From Chitinophaga qingshengii (GTDB lineage: Bacteria; Bacteroidota; Bacteroidia; Chitinophagales; Chitinophagaceae), in contig NZ_JACVFC010000002.1 of assembly GCF_014529935.1 (NCBI RefSeq), forward strand, positions 186,001-250,000: a stretch of DNA of 64,000 nucleotides, read 5' to 3'. Made by a program: the position numbers and the translations under genes. Positions 54,624 through 62,650 of this stretch are shown here, piece after piece; position 1 is the first letter of the stretch; every line of letters starts with the position of its first letter. The notes under the pieces are model-generated. The model saw nothing but the letters and a program-made list of their open reading frames with translations, had not been told where the DNA came from and made no database searches.

Positions 54624-56381
54624 ATGAGAAAAATACTTCTTTGCGCCACTGCGGCTGCGGCGATGATTGCCTGTAACAACGGCAACAGCACCCAGGGCGG
54701 CGGGCAGGCGGACAGTGTGCTCAACAAAGCATTCGGCGCCTACCAGGAACATTTTATCGACCAGCTTTGGAAAGAAAACCCGGATTGGGCCACCAGCGTA
54801 GGCTATCATAAGTATGACAGCGTGCTGATTGTACCCGATAGCGCCGCCGCACAAGCCAGCCTTGCTTTTGCACAACGGCAGCTGGACTCCCTCAAAAGCT
54901 ATGAACTGAGTAAATTATCCGATGCCAACCAGATAGACTATCATTTGATAGAAAACTATCTGAAATCCGTACAATGGGGCATTAAAGACCTGAAAAGCAA
55001 TGAGTGGGACCCTTCCTCCTTTAATGTGAGCAATACCTTTGCCTTCATTCTCAACGAAAACTACGAGCCGCTGGAATCCAGGCTGCGCAGCTTCTCCGCT
55101 AAACTGGGTAATGTACCCGCTTATTATGAAGCCGCCAAAAAACAAATCAAGGACCCGGTACCTGAACTCACCTCCCTGGCTGTAGATCAGAACAATGGTG
55201 GTTTGTCCATTTTCGAGAAAGATTTTGCCGACTCCCTGCAAAAAACCAGCATCGGCGCCGATGAAAAGAAAACCATGATAGCCCGCGCACAAACAGCTGC
55301 CAAAGCTATCAAGGATTACGCCGCCTGGTTAAAAACGCTGAAACCGGCTAACCCGCGCAGTTTCCGTCTTGGTCAACCATTATACGACCAGAAATTTAAC
55401 TACGGTATCCAATCTTCTTTTACCGCTTCACAGATCTACGATTCTGCGGTAGCGCGTAAAGCATATGTACATGGTCAGATGGCCAAAATCAGCCGTGAAC
55501 TGTGGCCTAAATATTTCGGCAGCCAACCGGTACCCACCGATTCGCTGCAGCTGATCAGCCGCATGATCGACACCCTGTCCATCAAACACGTAAAACCGGA
55601 AGCGTTTCAATCAGCCATCGAAAAACAACTGCCTGAGCTGATTGCTTTCATCAAGGAAAAAGACCTGTTATATATTGATCCTACCAAACCGCTGGTAGTA
55701 CGTAAAGAACCTGCTTATATGGCTGGTGTAGCCGGTGCATCTATCAGCGCTCCCGGCCCCTACGATAAAGGCGGCAACACCTACTACAACGTAGGCAGCC
55801 TGGAAGGATGGCCTAAGGATAAAGCAGAAAGTTATCTGCGTGAATACAATCACTATATCCTGCAGATACTGGACATCCACGAAGCGATTCCCGGTCACTA
55901 TACCCAGCTGGTATATGCCAATCAATCTCCCAGCCTGATTAAATCCCTGATGGGCAACGGCGCGATGATTGAAGGCTGGGCGGTGTATACTGAACAGATG
56001 ATGCTGGAAAACGGCTATGGCAATAATGAGCCGGAAATGTGGCTGATGTGGTACAAATGGAACCTGCGTGCGGTATGCAACACGATCCTCGATTACAGCG
56101 TACATGCTAAAAACATGAGCCGTGAAGAAGCTATCCAGCTGCTGACCAAACAAGCCTTCCAGCAACAGGCCGAAGCAGAAGGAAAATGGAAAAGAGTAAG
56201 TGTAACCAGTGTACAGCTGACCAGCTACTATACCGGTTACAAAGAAATCATTGATCTTCGGGAAGCCTACAAACAGAAGATGGGCAAAGATTACAGCCTG
56301 AAAGCATTCCATGAAAAATTCCTGAGCTATGGCAGCGCGCCGGTGAAATACATCCGGCAACTGATGCTCAAAAACATTTAG
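54624..56381 (+). CDS. DUF885 family metallopeptidase-like lipoprotein
   Basis: The 585-residue protein has a lipoprotein signal (MRKILLCATAAAAMIAC, lipobox MIAC) and a long helical DUF885 domain with the zinc-type motif LDIHEAIPGHYTQL (HExxxGH form). Other DUF885 segments are YYNVGSLEGWPKDKAESYLR and MIEGWAVYTEQMMLENGY. DUF885 proteins look like helical metallopeptidases, but few have a known substrate. It is divergent from the RNA repair operon and convergent with the DUF4272 gene. Confidence 0.88.
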   Translation: MRKILLCATAAAAMIACNNGNSTQGGGQADSVLNKAFGAYQEHFIDQLWKENPDWATSVGYHKYDSVLIVPDSAAAQASLAFAQRQLDSLKSYELSKLSDANQIDYHLIENYLKSVQWGIKDLKSNEWDPSSFNVSNTFAFILNENYEPLESRLRSFSAKLGNVPAYYEAAKKQIKDPVPELTSLAVDQNNGGLSIFEKDFADSLQKTSIGADEKKTMIARAQTAAKAIKDYAAWLKTLKPANPRSFRLGQPLYDQKFNYGIQSSFTASQIYDSAVARKAYVHGQMAKISRELWPKYFGSQPVPTDSLQLISRMIDTLSIKHVKPEAFQSAIEKQLPELIAFIKEKDLLYIDPTKPLVVRKEPAYMAGVAGASISAPGPYDKGGNTYYNVGSLEGWPKDKAESYLREYNHYILQILDIHEAIPGHYTQLVYANQSPSLIKSLMGNGAMIEGWAVYTEQMMLENGYGNNEPEMWLMWYKWNLRAVCNTILDYSVHAKNMSREEAIQLLTKQAFQQQAEAEGKWKRVSVTSVQLTSYYTGYKEIIDLREAYKQKMGKDYSLKAFHEKFLSYGSAPVKYIRQLMLKNI

Positions 56382-56388
56382 GGATTTT

Positions 56389-56534
56389 TTGATTTACGAT
56401 TTTTTGATTTCGGGATTGATAAACAAAAAGACCGAAGCGCAGATATTGATTTAAAAAGCGAAGACCGAAGCAAATTCATAATTGCTTCGGTCTTCGCTTT
56501 TTATCATCCTCAAAATCAAAAAATCATAAATCAA
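56389..56534. repeat. Nested palindrome between convergent genes
   Basis: The outer arms 56389-56411 and 56512-56534 pair with two mismatches (GATTTTTTGATTT words). Inside, a perfect 21-bp stem (56453-56473 with 56482-56502, core AGCGAAGACCGAAGC) has an 8-base loop. An extra copy of ACCGAAGC lies at 56431. The element begins just after the DUF885 stop. Confidence 0.88.
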
Positions 56535-56550
56535 GAAATTCCTAAATCCC

Positions 56551-57771
56551 TCAGGTGTCGCATGTCACTTCATCCCAGGGTTGATTACGGTAGCTGATCA
56601 GCCAGTTGAGCGCATAATGCCTTTCGTATACTACGCCCGGGTGTACCGGTGCTTCTTCATTTTTCAGGCGGGCATCCACGCAGGACCAGTGGGCACGGTA
56701 ATACAGATCGTTGGCATCCAGTATTTCCGGGGTTGAACGCAGGGTGGTTGCTTTTTCGAAGAATACAGCCGGATTTCCGGACAGGCCACGGAAAGGAAAT
56801 ATTTCTTCCGGTATGAGGTCCATATTGCAGAGGTCCGTCATGTATCCCAATTCAGGCAATAAGTTGAGCGCCCACAGCAACACCCAGATTCCTTCACATT
56901 TCCAGGTCTCCTTCTTTTTCTGTTCTTCCGTAGGATTGTGGAGGAATGCCTTCTCCGCCGGGGTGGTATGTTCCCACAGTTGATTTTTTTGCAGATAGCT
57001 GATGATATCTGTTCCGGAGAGATACCCAAAAGCGACGGTGTTGATAGCAGTAAGGATCGCTACCCTTTGTGCTACTTCAGCTGCAGAGCGGATCACAGCC
57101 GTGCTTTCGTCGGCGATTGCCGGCAGCATAGCGCTGGAGCGGACGCCCATGGCCTGTAACTGCTGCAGGCTGCGGGCTTTTCTTTCCAGTGCTTCTGCGG
57201 ATGGAGGCAGCTGGCTATCGAAATATTTTGTTTCGATGTTGACAGCGAGGTTGGTAGCGGTAGAGTGGCCGTTTACATCGAGGAGCAGGGCGCCTGTTTT
57301 ATCCCAGAAGCCTTGTACGTCGGTATTGAAGATGACGTTGCCTTCGGAGAAAAAGAAAGCATCCAGTTCGTAGGCCAGTTCCATTACAGCAGAGCGAAGA
57401 TCCCCGTTAAACGAGGGTTCTGCCTTAATGGCTATTTCAGTATTGATGGTCGGAATTTTTGCCAGCAGTCTGTCTTTCAGCTCCTGGTTATCGGCATCTA
57501 TTTGTTGCACGAAGGCATACATGCCGTGAAGATTGACGACGACTGGTTCATCGCTGTGTTCCAGGGTGTAACCAGGCACTGCCCGTTGCCGGTAAGTAAT
57601 TGTAATGGTATTCCCTTTCCTGAGACGTCTCTTTTTTGAAACTACGGTAATACTCTCCCAGTGTTCTTCCTGTCCGTTTACTTTCAGGGCAGATGCATCA
57701 AAATTCGCACGCATGCGTGTCAACACCTTCCCCATATCTACCTCATGTGTGTAGAGGGTACAATTTTCCAT
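56551..57771 (-). CDS. DUF4272 domain protein
   Basis: The 406-residue cytoplasmic protein has an N-terminal part of about 170 residues, which may hold its own fold (LRKGNTITITYRQRAVPGY), and a C-terminal DUF4272-like region with ERKARSLQQLQAMGV, RVAILTAINTVAFGYL, CEGIWVLLWALNLL and DLYYRAHWSCVDAR. Its role is unknown. It has a clean -7 box 20 bases upstream and ends at the nested palindrome. Confidence 0.78.
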   Translation of the reverse strand: MENCTLYTHEVDMGKVLTRMRANFDASALKVNGQEEHWESITVVSKKRRLRKGNTITITYRQRAVPGYTLEHSDEPVVVNLHGMYAFVQQIDADNQELKDRLLAKIPTINTEIAIKAEPSFNGDLRSAVMELAYELDAFFFSEGNVIFNTDVQGFWDKTGALLLDVNGHSTATNLAVNIETKYFDSQLPPSAEALERKARSLQQLQAMGVRSSAMLPAIADESTAVIRSAAEVAQRVAILTAINTVAFGYLSGTDIISYLQKNQLWEHTTPAEKAFLHNPTEEQKKKETWKCEGIWVLLWALNLLPELGYMTDLCNMDLIPEEIFPFRGLSGNPAVFFEKATTLRSTPEILDANDLYYRAHWSCVDARLKNEEAPVHPGVVYERHYALNWLISYRNQPWDEVTCDT

Positions 57772-57790
57772 GCTATTTTTTTCGAGGGGC

Positions 57791-57798
57791 CAAAGGTA
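57791..57798 (-). promoter_or_regulatory. -7 box of the DUF4272 gene
   Basis: TACCTTTG on the minus strand fits TAnnTTTG exactly and ends 19 bases before the ATG at 57771. No good -33 element was found. Confidence 0.45.
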
Positions 57799-57892
57799 GC
57801 CTAAAGCTGTAAAAAATTAGCCTTGGAATTTTCATTTTTTCCTTAATCGGGAATAGTTCTTGCCCCTCGTATAATGAAAAACGACTATAACA

Positions 57893-58099
57893 ATGGTAGT
57901 AAAACGTGTCTATTACCGGTGCGGATTAACGCTGATAGCCGCTGCCCTGGCGGTTGCCGGTTGTATCCCGCCGAGACGGCCGAAACCGCCCCGGCCACCG
58001 GGGCCACAGGTATCAAAAGATTTATTTGTGGCCTTTGTTCCGCTGTTGCAGCAGGTGCAATATTTTGTTGAGTTTCACCGGGTCATTGATGTAAGGTGA
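57893..58099 (+). CDS. Possible small proline-rich lipoprotein
   Basis: The 68-residue frame starts with a plausible lipoprotein signal (CGLTLIAAALAVAGC) and continues with a basic proline-rich stretch (IPPRRPKPPRPPGPQ). The last 25 or so residues overlap the end of the DUF1080 gene on the other strand, and their sequence there is dictated by that gene. No promoter is clear. The signal and Pro-rich tail favour a real gene; the overlap and size argue against it. Confidence 0.35.
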   Translation: MVVKRVYYRCGLTLIAAALAVAGCIPPRRPKPPRPPGPQVSKDLFVAFVPLLQQVQYFVEFHRVIDVR

Positions 58100-58870
58100 T
58101 AAATCAAACAGTTCCACTTTACGGAACTGCACCGGGTGACTTTCACTTTGCAGGGAGATAGAACCTTCTGTGAGCAGTTTTCCATCCTGCTTCACAGCGG
58201 GATTGGCGTGTAACACGTTACCACCGCCGATCTGCGGTTTATTGAAAGTGAGTACGGTATCTCCTTCCACAATGTGTTTGATTACAGAATCACGCAGTAC
58301 CAGTGCTTCTACATGCACCCATTGGTCGCCATGATAGGTTTTGGAGGTAGAGCTGATGCAGTGATCCGTAATCAGTTTACCGTTCATCACCACATTGGTG
58401 CCTGGTGTACACAGGTTGGCCGTTGTTCTGGGATCTTTGCCATTGCCGCCCAGGAGTTGTTCTTCCAGGGAGATAGGAAAATCCTGGTCTTTGGTCATGG
58501 TAGCTGCCGGCTGGCCATGCAGCATGATACCGCTGTTGCGGAAAGCCCATCCCGGACCGCCTTTCACCTGATCGCCGGTAAAACGGTATTCTGCTACTAC
58601 CAGGTAGGCAGAAAAATTCTTTTTATAAAAAATATGTCCGAAGCGTTCTTTAAACTCATCGTATTTATCGTAGGCAACGGTGAGGTAGCCATCTTTTACG
58701 CGGAAGGTATTACCAAAGTTATCGTTGAGCTCATAGCCGGTTATTTTGATGTCCCAATCTTTCAAATCCTTGCCATTAAAGAGTTTCAGCCATTTATTGG
58801 GAGCTACTTCTTTTTGTGCCGAAGCATAAAGGCCGGAGAGTAACAATAACGTGGTCAGTATTTTTTTCAT
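58022..58870 (-). CDS. DUF1080 (3-keto-disaccharide hydrolase-like) secreted protein
   Basis: The 282-residue protein has a signal peptide (MKKILTTLLLLSGLYASA) and a concanavalin-like beta-sandwich of the DUF1080 family: WLKLFNGKDLKDWDIKI, FSAYLVVAEYRF, RNSGIMLHG, PISLEEQLLGG, and SESHPVQFRKVELFDL at the end. Related domains act on 3-keto sugars or bind carbohydrates. No oxidoreductase partner is adjacent. It ends in a pentapeptide-rich basic tail. Confidence 0.88.
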   Translation of the reverse strand: MKKILTTLLLLSGLYASAQKEVAPNKWLKLFNGKDLKDWDIKITGYELNDNFGNTFRVKDGYLTVAYDKYDEFKERFGHIFYKKNFSAYLVVAEYRFTGDQVKGGPGWAFRNSGIMLHGQPAATMTKDQDFPISLEEQLLGGNGKDPRTTANLCTPGTNVVMNGKLITDHCISSTSKTYHGDQWVHVEALVLRDSVIKHIVEGDTVLTFNKPQIGGGNVLHANPAVKQDGKLLTEGSISLQSESHPVQFRKVELFDLSPYINDPVKLNKILHLLQQRNKGHK

Positions 58871-59139
58871 GTGTTCAGTGATTTGGTCGGTTAAGATAGG
58901 CTATCGGTAAGAGAAATGCAAACAGGCAGCCAGCTGTTACCGCAGAAAAGATATAGGTGAAGTATTGAATGCGACTTATGAGTAATGTGACGATAAGTGT
59001 GTAATTATTTACGCACCGTATCCATTGCGCCACAGGTATTTAAAGTAAAATTTAATATTTAGTTATTTGTTTATTATATAATTATGTGGTTCCGGCAAAA
59101 GTTGCAGGGTTTTCGCTCTTTTACCCCAAACTGTATCTA

Positions 59140-59856
59140 ATGAGAAATATATCAAATGGTCATGTACCACCTAAAGCAGGACCGCTATATGAAGGCTCTA
59201 ACATCATCAATGTAACTCCGGAGGGCAGGATTGTATCTATTTTCACAGGTGCGTGGCTGTTGGGCAGTGCTATCAGCAAGGTAGACAAAAGGCCGGCAGG
59301 CAGCCTGCTAAAGCTGCTGGGCGCCGGTTACCTGTTGTACCGTGGCATTTCCGGCAATGACCTGATTAACGGATTGCTGGGCAGGAGAAAACCCGACAAA
59401 CACACTGCTTCTATCAATATCCGTACTTCCCTGAAGATAGACAATCCCAAAGAGGAGGTGTATTATTTCTGGCGGCAGTTAAGTAATCTGCCGGTATTCA
59501 TGAAACATCTGAAAGTAGTGGAAGAAATAGATCCCTTGCATTCTCACTGGGTAGTGAAAGGCCCCGGGGGTATCGGCACCCTGGAATGGGATGCTGAAAT
59601 TGTGAAAGAGATACCGGGTGAAATGCTGGGCTGGCGGTCTTTACCCGGATCGTCTATCGCTACGGCTGGCCGTGTTACCTTCCAGGAAACGATGAACGGC
59701 GGCACTGAAATAGATGTAATGATTTCTTATCGTCCGCCGGCAGGTTATATGGGTAGTGGCCTGGCCTGGCTGTTTAATCCGGCGTTTGAAAACATGATTG
59801 ACCGGGACATTAAACGTTTCAAGAACTATATGGAAACGGGAGAAATCATCGGCTGA
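59140..59856 (+). CDS. SRPBCC family protein with N-terminal membrane segment
   Basis: The 238-residue protein has a hydrophobic N-terminal region (IVSIFTGAWLLGSAIS, LLKLLGAGYLLYRGISG) and then an SRPBCC-like lipid-binding domain: SLKIDNPKEEVYYFWRQLSNL, KVVEEIDPLHSHWVVKGPGG and FQETMNGGTEIDVMISYRPP. It probably binds a hydrophobic ligand near the membrane. The upstream GTG at 59086 would add 18 residues without a recognisable feature. It shares a convergent palindrome with the YtxH gene. Confidence 0.82.
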   Translation: MRNISNGHVPPKAGPLYEGSNIINVTPEGRIVSIFTGAWLLGSAISKVDKRPAGSLLKLLGAGYLLYRGISGNDLINGLLGRRKPDKHTASINIRTSLKIDNPKEEVYYFWRQLSNLPVFMKHLKVVEEIDPLHSHWVVKGPGGIGTLEWDAEIVKEIPGEMLGWRSLPGSSIATAGRVTFQETMNGGTEIDVMISYRPPAGYMGSGLAWLFNPAFENMIDRDIKRFKNYMETGEIIG

Positions 59857-59876
59857 TTTTGCTATTTATTTATTTT

Positions 59877-59928
59877 GATATTTGGATATTTAAAATGCAG
59901 GGCTTCCGCATTTAAATATCCAAATATC
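59877..59928. repeat. Palindrome between SRPBCC and YtxH genes
   Basis: GATATTTGGATATTT (59877-59891) pairs with AAATATCCAAATATC (59914-59928), and inner ends AAATGC/GCATTT extend it with one bulge. It lies between convergent genes, and the words recur at 37529 and 17388. Confidence 0.8.
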
Positions 59929-59942
59929 GAAATATCAGAATA

Positions 59943-60245
59943 CTATGAAAGGGCTTCTCTTTTAAAACGATTGTATTTTCCCTGTGCTTTGTTGATCAGT
60001 CTTAATACACGTTCGCGTGTATCATCCTGAAGGCCTTCAATTTCTTTTTCGAACACTTCTTTGAGGTCTGACAGGTCTTCTCCACCGCGATTTACCATGC
60101 CATTAATTTTGTTACGCCAGTCATCCGCAGTATGCCTGATTTTCCTGCGGGTATTGTCGCCACTTTCAGGGGCTGTTAACATGCCAATAACGATCCCGGT
60201 AGTTAACCCTGCAATTGCTCCTGCTAAAAATTTGGTAGTAGACAT
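59943..60245 (-). CDS. YtxH-like small membrane protein
   Basis: The 100-residue protein has an N-terminal helix with the YtxH glycine pattern (FLAGAIAGLTTGIVIGMLTAPESG), then a charged helical region (RRKIRHTADDWRNKING, EVFEKEIEGLQDDTRERV). These proteins are induced by stress in other bacteria, and their role is not known. It is convergent with the SRPBCC gene; the two are often found together with other stress-type genes. Confidence 0.85.
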   Translation of the reverse strand: MSTTKFLAGAIAGLTTGIVIGMLTAPESGDNTRRKIRHTADDWRNKINGMVNRGGEDLSDLKEVFEKEIEGLQDDTRERVLRLINKAQGKYNRFKREALS

Positions 60246-60577
60246 AATGTGTAGATTTTATGTGGTTTAACAAAAAAAGCGCGTGCGTGGTTTAAACCTG
60301 CGCAGTTGAAGCAAGATTTTCAAATATCAGGCCATACCGGCCCCGGCAAATGTTAAGATAGCGTGAAAGAAAAGACGTGGAATTTATAAAAGCAAACGTG
60401 GAGGCCCTTAGTTTACCTACCGGAACAATCTCAGGATTGACATTGTTCCGGAGGTGGATTGGACAAGCGTGTTAGATAATGGAATTCATAAAGTCAAACG
60501 GAGCAGTAAAATAGGCAAGTTTTTTAATTTTTCAATACTTTTTGAAAGAGATGAAAAAATAAATTTTCTTAAAAAGT
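60246..60577. other. Noncoding region with a 10-bp hairpin
   Basis: The 390-base gap before the TlpA-like gene has no supported gene. It contains a perfect stem CCGGAACAAT (60420-60429) with ATTGTTCCGG (60442-60451) and a 12-base loop. No T-run follows, so a terminator is less likely than an RNA element or operator. YtxH promoter signals were not found. Confidence 0.4.
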
Positions 60578-60615
60578 CAAATCCTTCCTGATAACGGTGT
60601 ACCAGGAAGGATTTG
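60578..60615 (-). terminator. Terminator after the TlpA-like gene
   Basis: A perfect 13-bp stem (60578-60590 with 60603-60615, core AATCCTTCCTG) with a 12-base loop, followed on the minus strand by ACTTTTTAAG. Confidence 0.8.
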
Positions 60616-60635
60616 CGCTTTTATATCCTTAATTA

Positions 60636-61877
60636 TCAGGATTCGAGTAACTGGCTGATCAGTCTTTCGAAATCTGCTTTGAATTGTTCATAATGTTCGC
60701 CGGTGCCTGGTCCGGAGAAGCCGGTATGTACTTCTTTTACATTTCCTTTTTTGTCGATGAAAATGGTAGTGGGAAATCCTTTGATACCGGTGAGCTGCGG
60801 CAGGGTCTTCTCTCCTTTTTCGGGATCTCCGGGCGTTACACCGGTCACCAGCACAGGATATTGTACCTTAAAACGGTGGAGAAAACCGGTGAGTGCCTTT
60901 TTAGATTTTTCGAAGTCAGGCGTGCGTTCATATGCCAGTCCGATAACTTCCACGCCCCGGCCTTTGTTTTTCTCGTACCAATCGCTGAGGAAGCCGGTTT
61001 CGTCCATACAGTTGGGGCACCACGAACCCATGAGGGTAATTACCACCACTTTATTTTTGAAACGGTCGTCGTTGATGCTGACTTTATTACCGTTGAGATC
61101 GGGGAAGGCAAAATCGAGTTTTGACTGGCCTGGTTTCATGGTGGCGATAGTGCGTTCATCCGGGAGTTTGGCCGTATCATTTTTCACTGCGGACCAGTCT
61201 TCCACATGGTCACCGATACCGGCAAAGAAGCGGCCGTTGACGATGCTGTCTTTTTTCACCACGGCTTTGAAGAGGTAGGCATGAGAACCGTCGAATGTGG
61301 AGAGGCGGAGCGTATCACCGTCCATGTTACCATCCAGGAAGCGGTAGTCGCCCGTGGTGGTGAGGAAAGTGCCGTATACCAGGTCGCCCATTTGTTTGAA
61401 TTCACCAATGGCGTTACTGGTTTTATTGTCTTTATCCACGAAGGTAGTTACCCAGCGGCCGGTGACCTGTTGCGTGGGTGCAGCGCCTTTAGGGAAACGC
61501 TCCGCCGTGTTGGGTTTTGCCGAAAACGGAACAGACACGTCCTTATCCGCCAGGTGCCGGGTCCATTGTCCTTCGAGGCTACCGCCCGTTGTAAAGCGGG
61601 CTTTGAAATCTGAATCGAAGAAAGGCATTTTGATGAATACGGAATCGCCGGTCACTTTTACATCGTCTACCAGCAGTTTATCCGTTGCATTGAGTACATA
61701 GAGTACTTTTTTGCCGGTGGTATCTTCCTTTACCAGGAAGTTAAAGACGATATCTGCGCCATCGGGGCGGTGCAGGCTGGCCTGCCAGGTACCCGGGGTG
61801 AGTTCTTTTTTTGCATGGCCCGTATTGCAGGCGGTGAAACCGATACCTGCGAGGCAGTAGATCCAAAGTTGTTTCAT
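60636..61877 (-). CDS. TlpA-like thioredoxin-fold lipoprotein
   Basis: The 413-residue protein has a lipoprotein signal (lipobox FTAC), an N-terminal beta-rich domain of about 230 residues, and a C-terminal thioredoxin/AhpC-TSA fold with VVVITLMGSWCPNCMDETGF (redox pair CPNC) and the cis-Pro region GIKGFPTTIFIDKKGNV. It would reduce or form disulfides in the periplasm. It starts five bases after the YggS stop, so the two are cotranscribed from the promoter near 62574. Confidence 0.88.
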   Translation of the reverse strand: MKQLWIYCLAGIGFTACNTGHAKKELTPGTWQASLHRPDGADIVFNFLVKEDTTGKKVLYVLNATDKLLVDDVKVTGDSVFIKMPFFDSDFKARFTTGGSLEGQWTRHLADKDVSVPFSAKPNTAERFPKGAAPTQQVTGRWVTTFVDKDNKTSNAIGEFKQMGDLVYGTFLTTTGDYRFLDGNMDGDTLRLSTFDGSHAYLFKAVVKKDSIVNGRFFAGIGDHVEDWSAVKNDTAKLPDERTIATMKPGQSKLDFAFPDLNGNKVSINDDRFKNKVVVITLMGSWCPNCMDETGFLSDWYEKNKGRGVEVIGLAYERTPDFEKSKKALTGFLHRFKVQYPVLVTGVTPGDPEKGEKTLPQLTGIKGFPTTIFIDKKGNVKEVHTGFSGPGTGEHYEQFKADFERLISQLLES

Positions 61878-61882
61878 AAGTT

Positions 61883-62569
61883 TTACTGATTGTAGTTCCT
61901 TTCTCCAAACAGCAGGCTGCCGATGCGTACCATGGTGCTGCCCTCCTCCAGCGCGATGGTATAATCAGCGCTCATGCCGATGGATAGTTCCCTGAAATAA
62001 TCCTGTGTGTTAAAAAAAGTGGTTTTAACAGACCCGAATAACTGGTGGAGCTGGTGGAACTCTTGGCGGACCTGTGTTTCATTATCGGTATTGGTGGCCA
62101 TGCCCATCAAGCCGGCGATGCGGACGTGCGTCAGTTCAGATTGGTGGTTGTTCCACCAGGAGAGCAGTTGCTGTAACTCCTGCTCATCCATGCCGAACTT
62201 TGTTTCTTCCGCTGCGATGTGAACCTGTAAGAGGCAGTTGATCACCCGTTGGTGTTTGGCCGCCTGCTTATTGATTTCCTGCAGCAGTTTCAGGCTGTCT
62301 ACCGCATGGATGGTGTGTACAAAAGGAGCCAGGTATTTGACTTTATTGGACTGGAGGTGCCCTATAAAATGCCATTGTATATCAGCCGGCAGTGCGGCTT
62401 GTTTTTCCACGAGCTCCTGTACGTAGTTTTCACCGAAGATGCGTTGTCCCGCTGCATAAAAAGCCTCGATATCTTCCAGGGGTTTGGTTTTGGAAACCGC
62501 CACCAGTTGGGCAGAAAAGGGCTTTAATTGGGACAGTACCGCCTGATAAGCATTGATGTTGATAGCCAT
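61883..62569 (-). CDS. YggS family PLP-binding protein
   Basis: The 228-residue protein is the PLP homeostasis protein of the YggS/PROSC family, an alanine-racemase-like barrel. PLP lysine is in LVAVSKTKPLEDI; other landmarks are FGENYVQELVEK, WHFIGHLQSNKVKYL, GLMGMAT and the C-terminal LSIGMSADYTIALEEGSTMVRIGSLLFG. The -7 box ends four bases before its ATG. It is followed by the TlpA-like gene after five bases. Confidence 0.94.
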   Translation of the reverse strand: MAININAYQAVLSQLKPFSAQLVAVSKTKPLEDIEAFYAAGQRIFGENYVQELVEKQAALPADIQWHFIGHLQSNKVKYLAPFVHTIHAVDSLKLLQEINKQAAKHQRVINCLLQVHIAAEETKFGMDEQELQQLLSWWNNHQSELTHVRIAGLMGMATNTDNETQVRQEFHQLHQLFGSVKTTFFNTQDYFRELSIGMSADYTIALEEGSTMVRIGSLLFGERNYNQ

Positions 62570-62573
62570 CCCG

Positions 62574-62603
62574 CAAAAGTACGCAATGCTATTGTAAAAT
62601 AAA
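62574..62603 (-). promoter_or_regulatory. Promoter of yggS-tlpA-like operon, probably leaderless
   Basis: On the minus strand TTTA (62603-62600), 18 bases, then TACTTTTG (62581-62574), a perfect TAnnTTTG box that ends four bases before the ATG at 62569. The start of transcription should fall at or next to the ATG. Confidence 0.65.
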
Positions 62604-62650
62604 GCGCCCCGGGTGTTGGCCCGGGGCAGCTGTGAAATATTTGGTGATGA

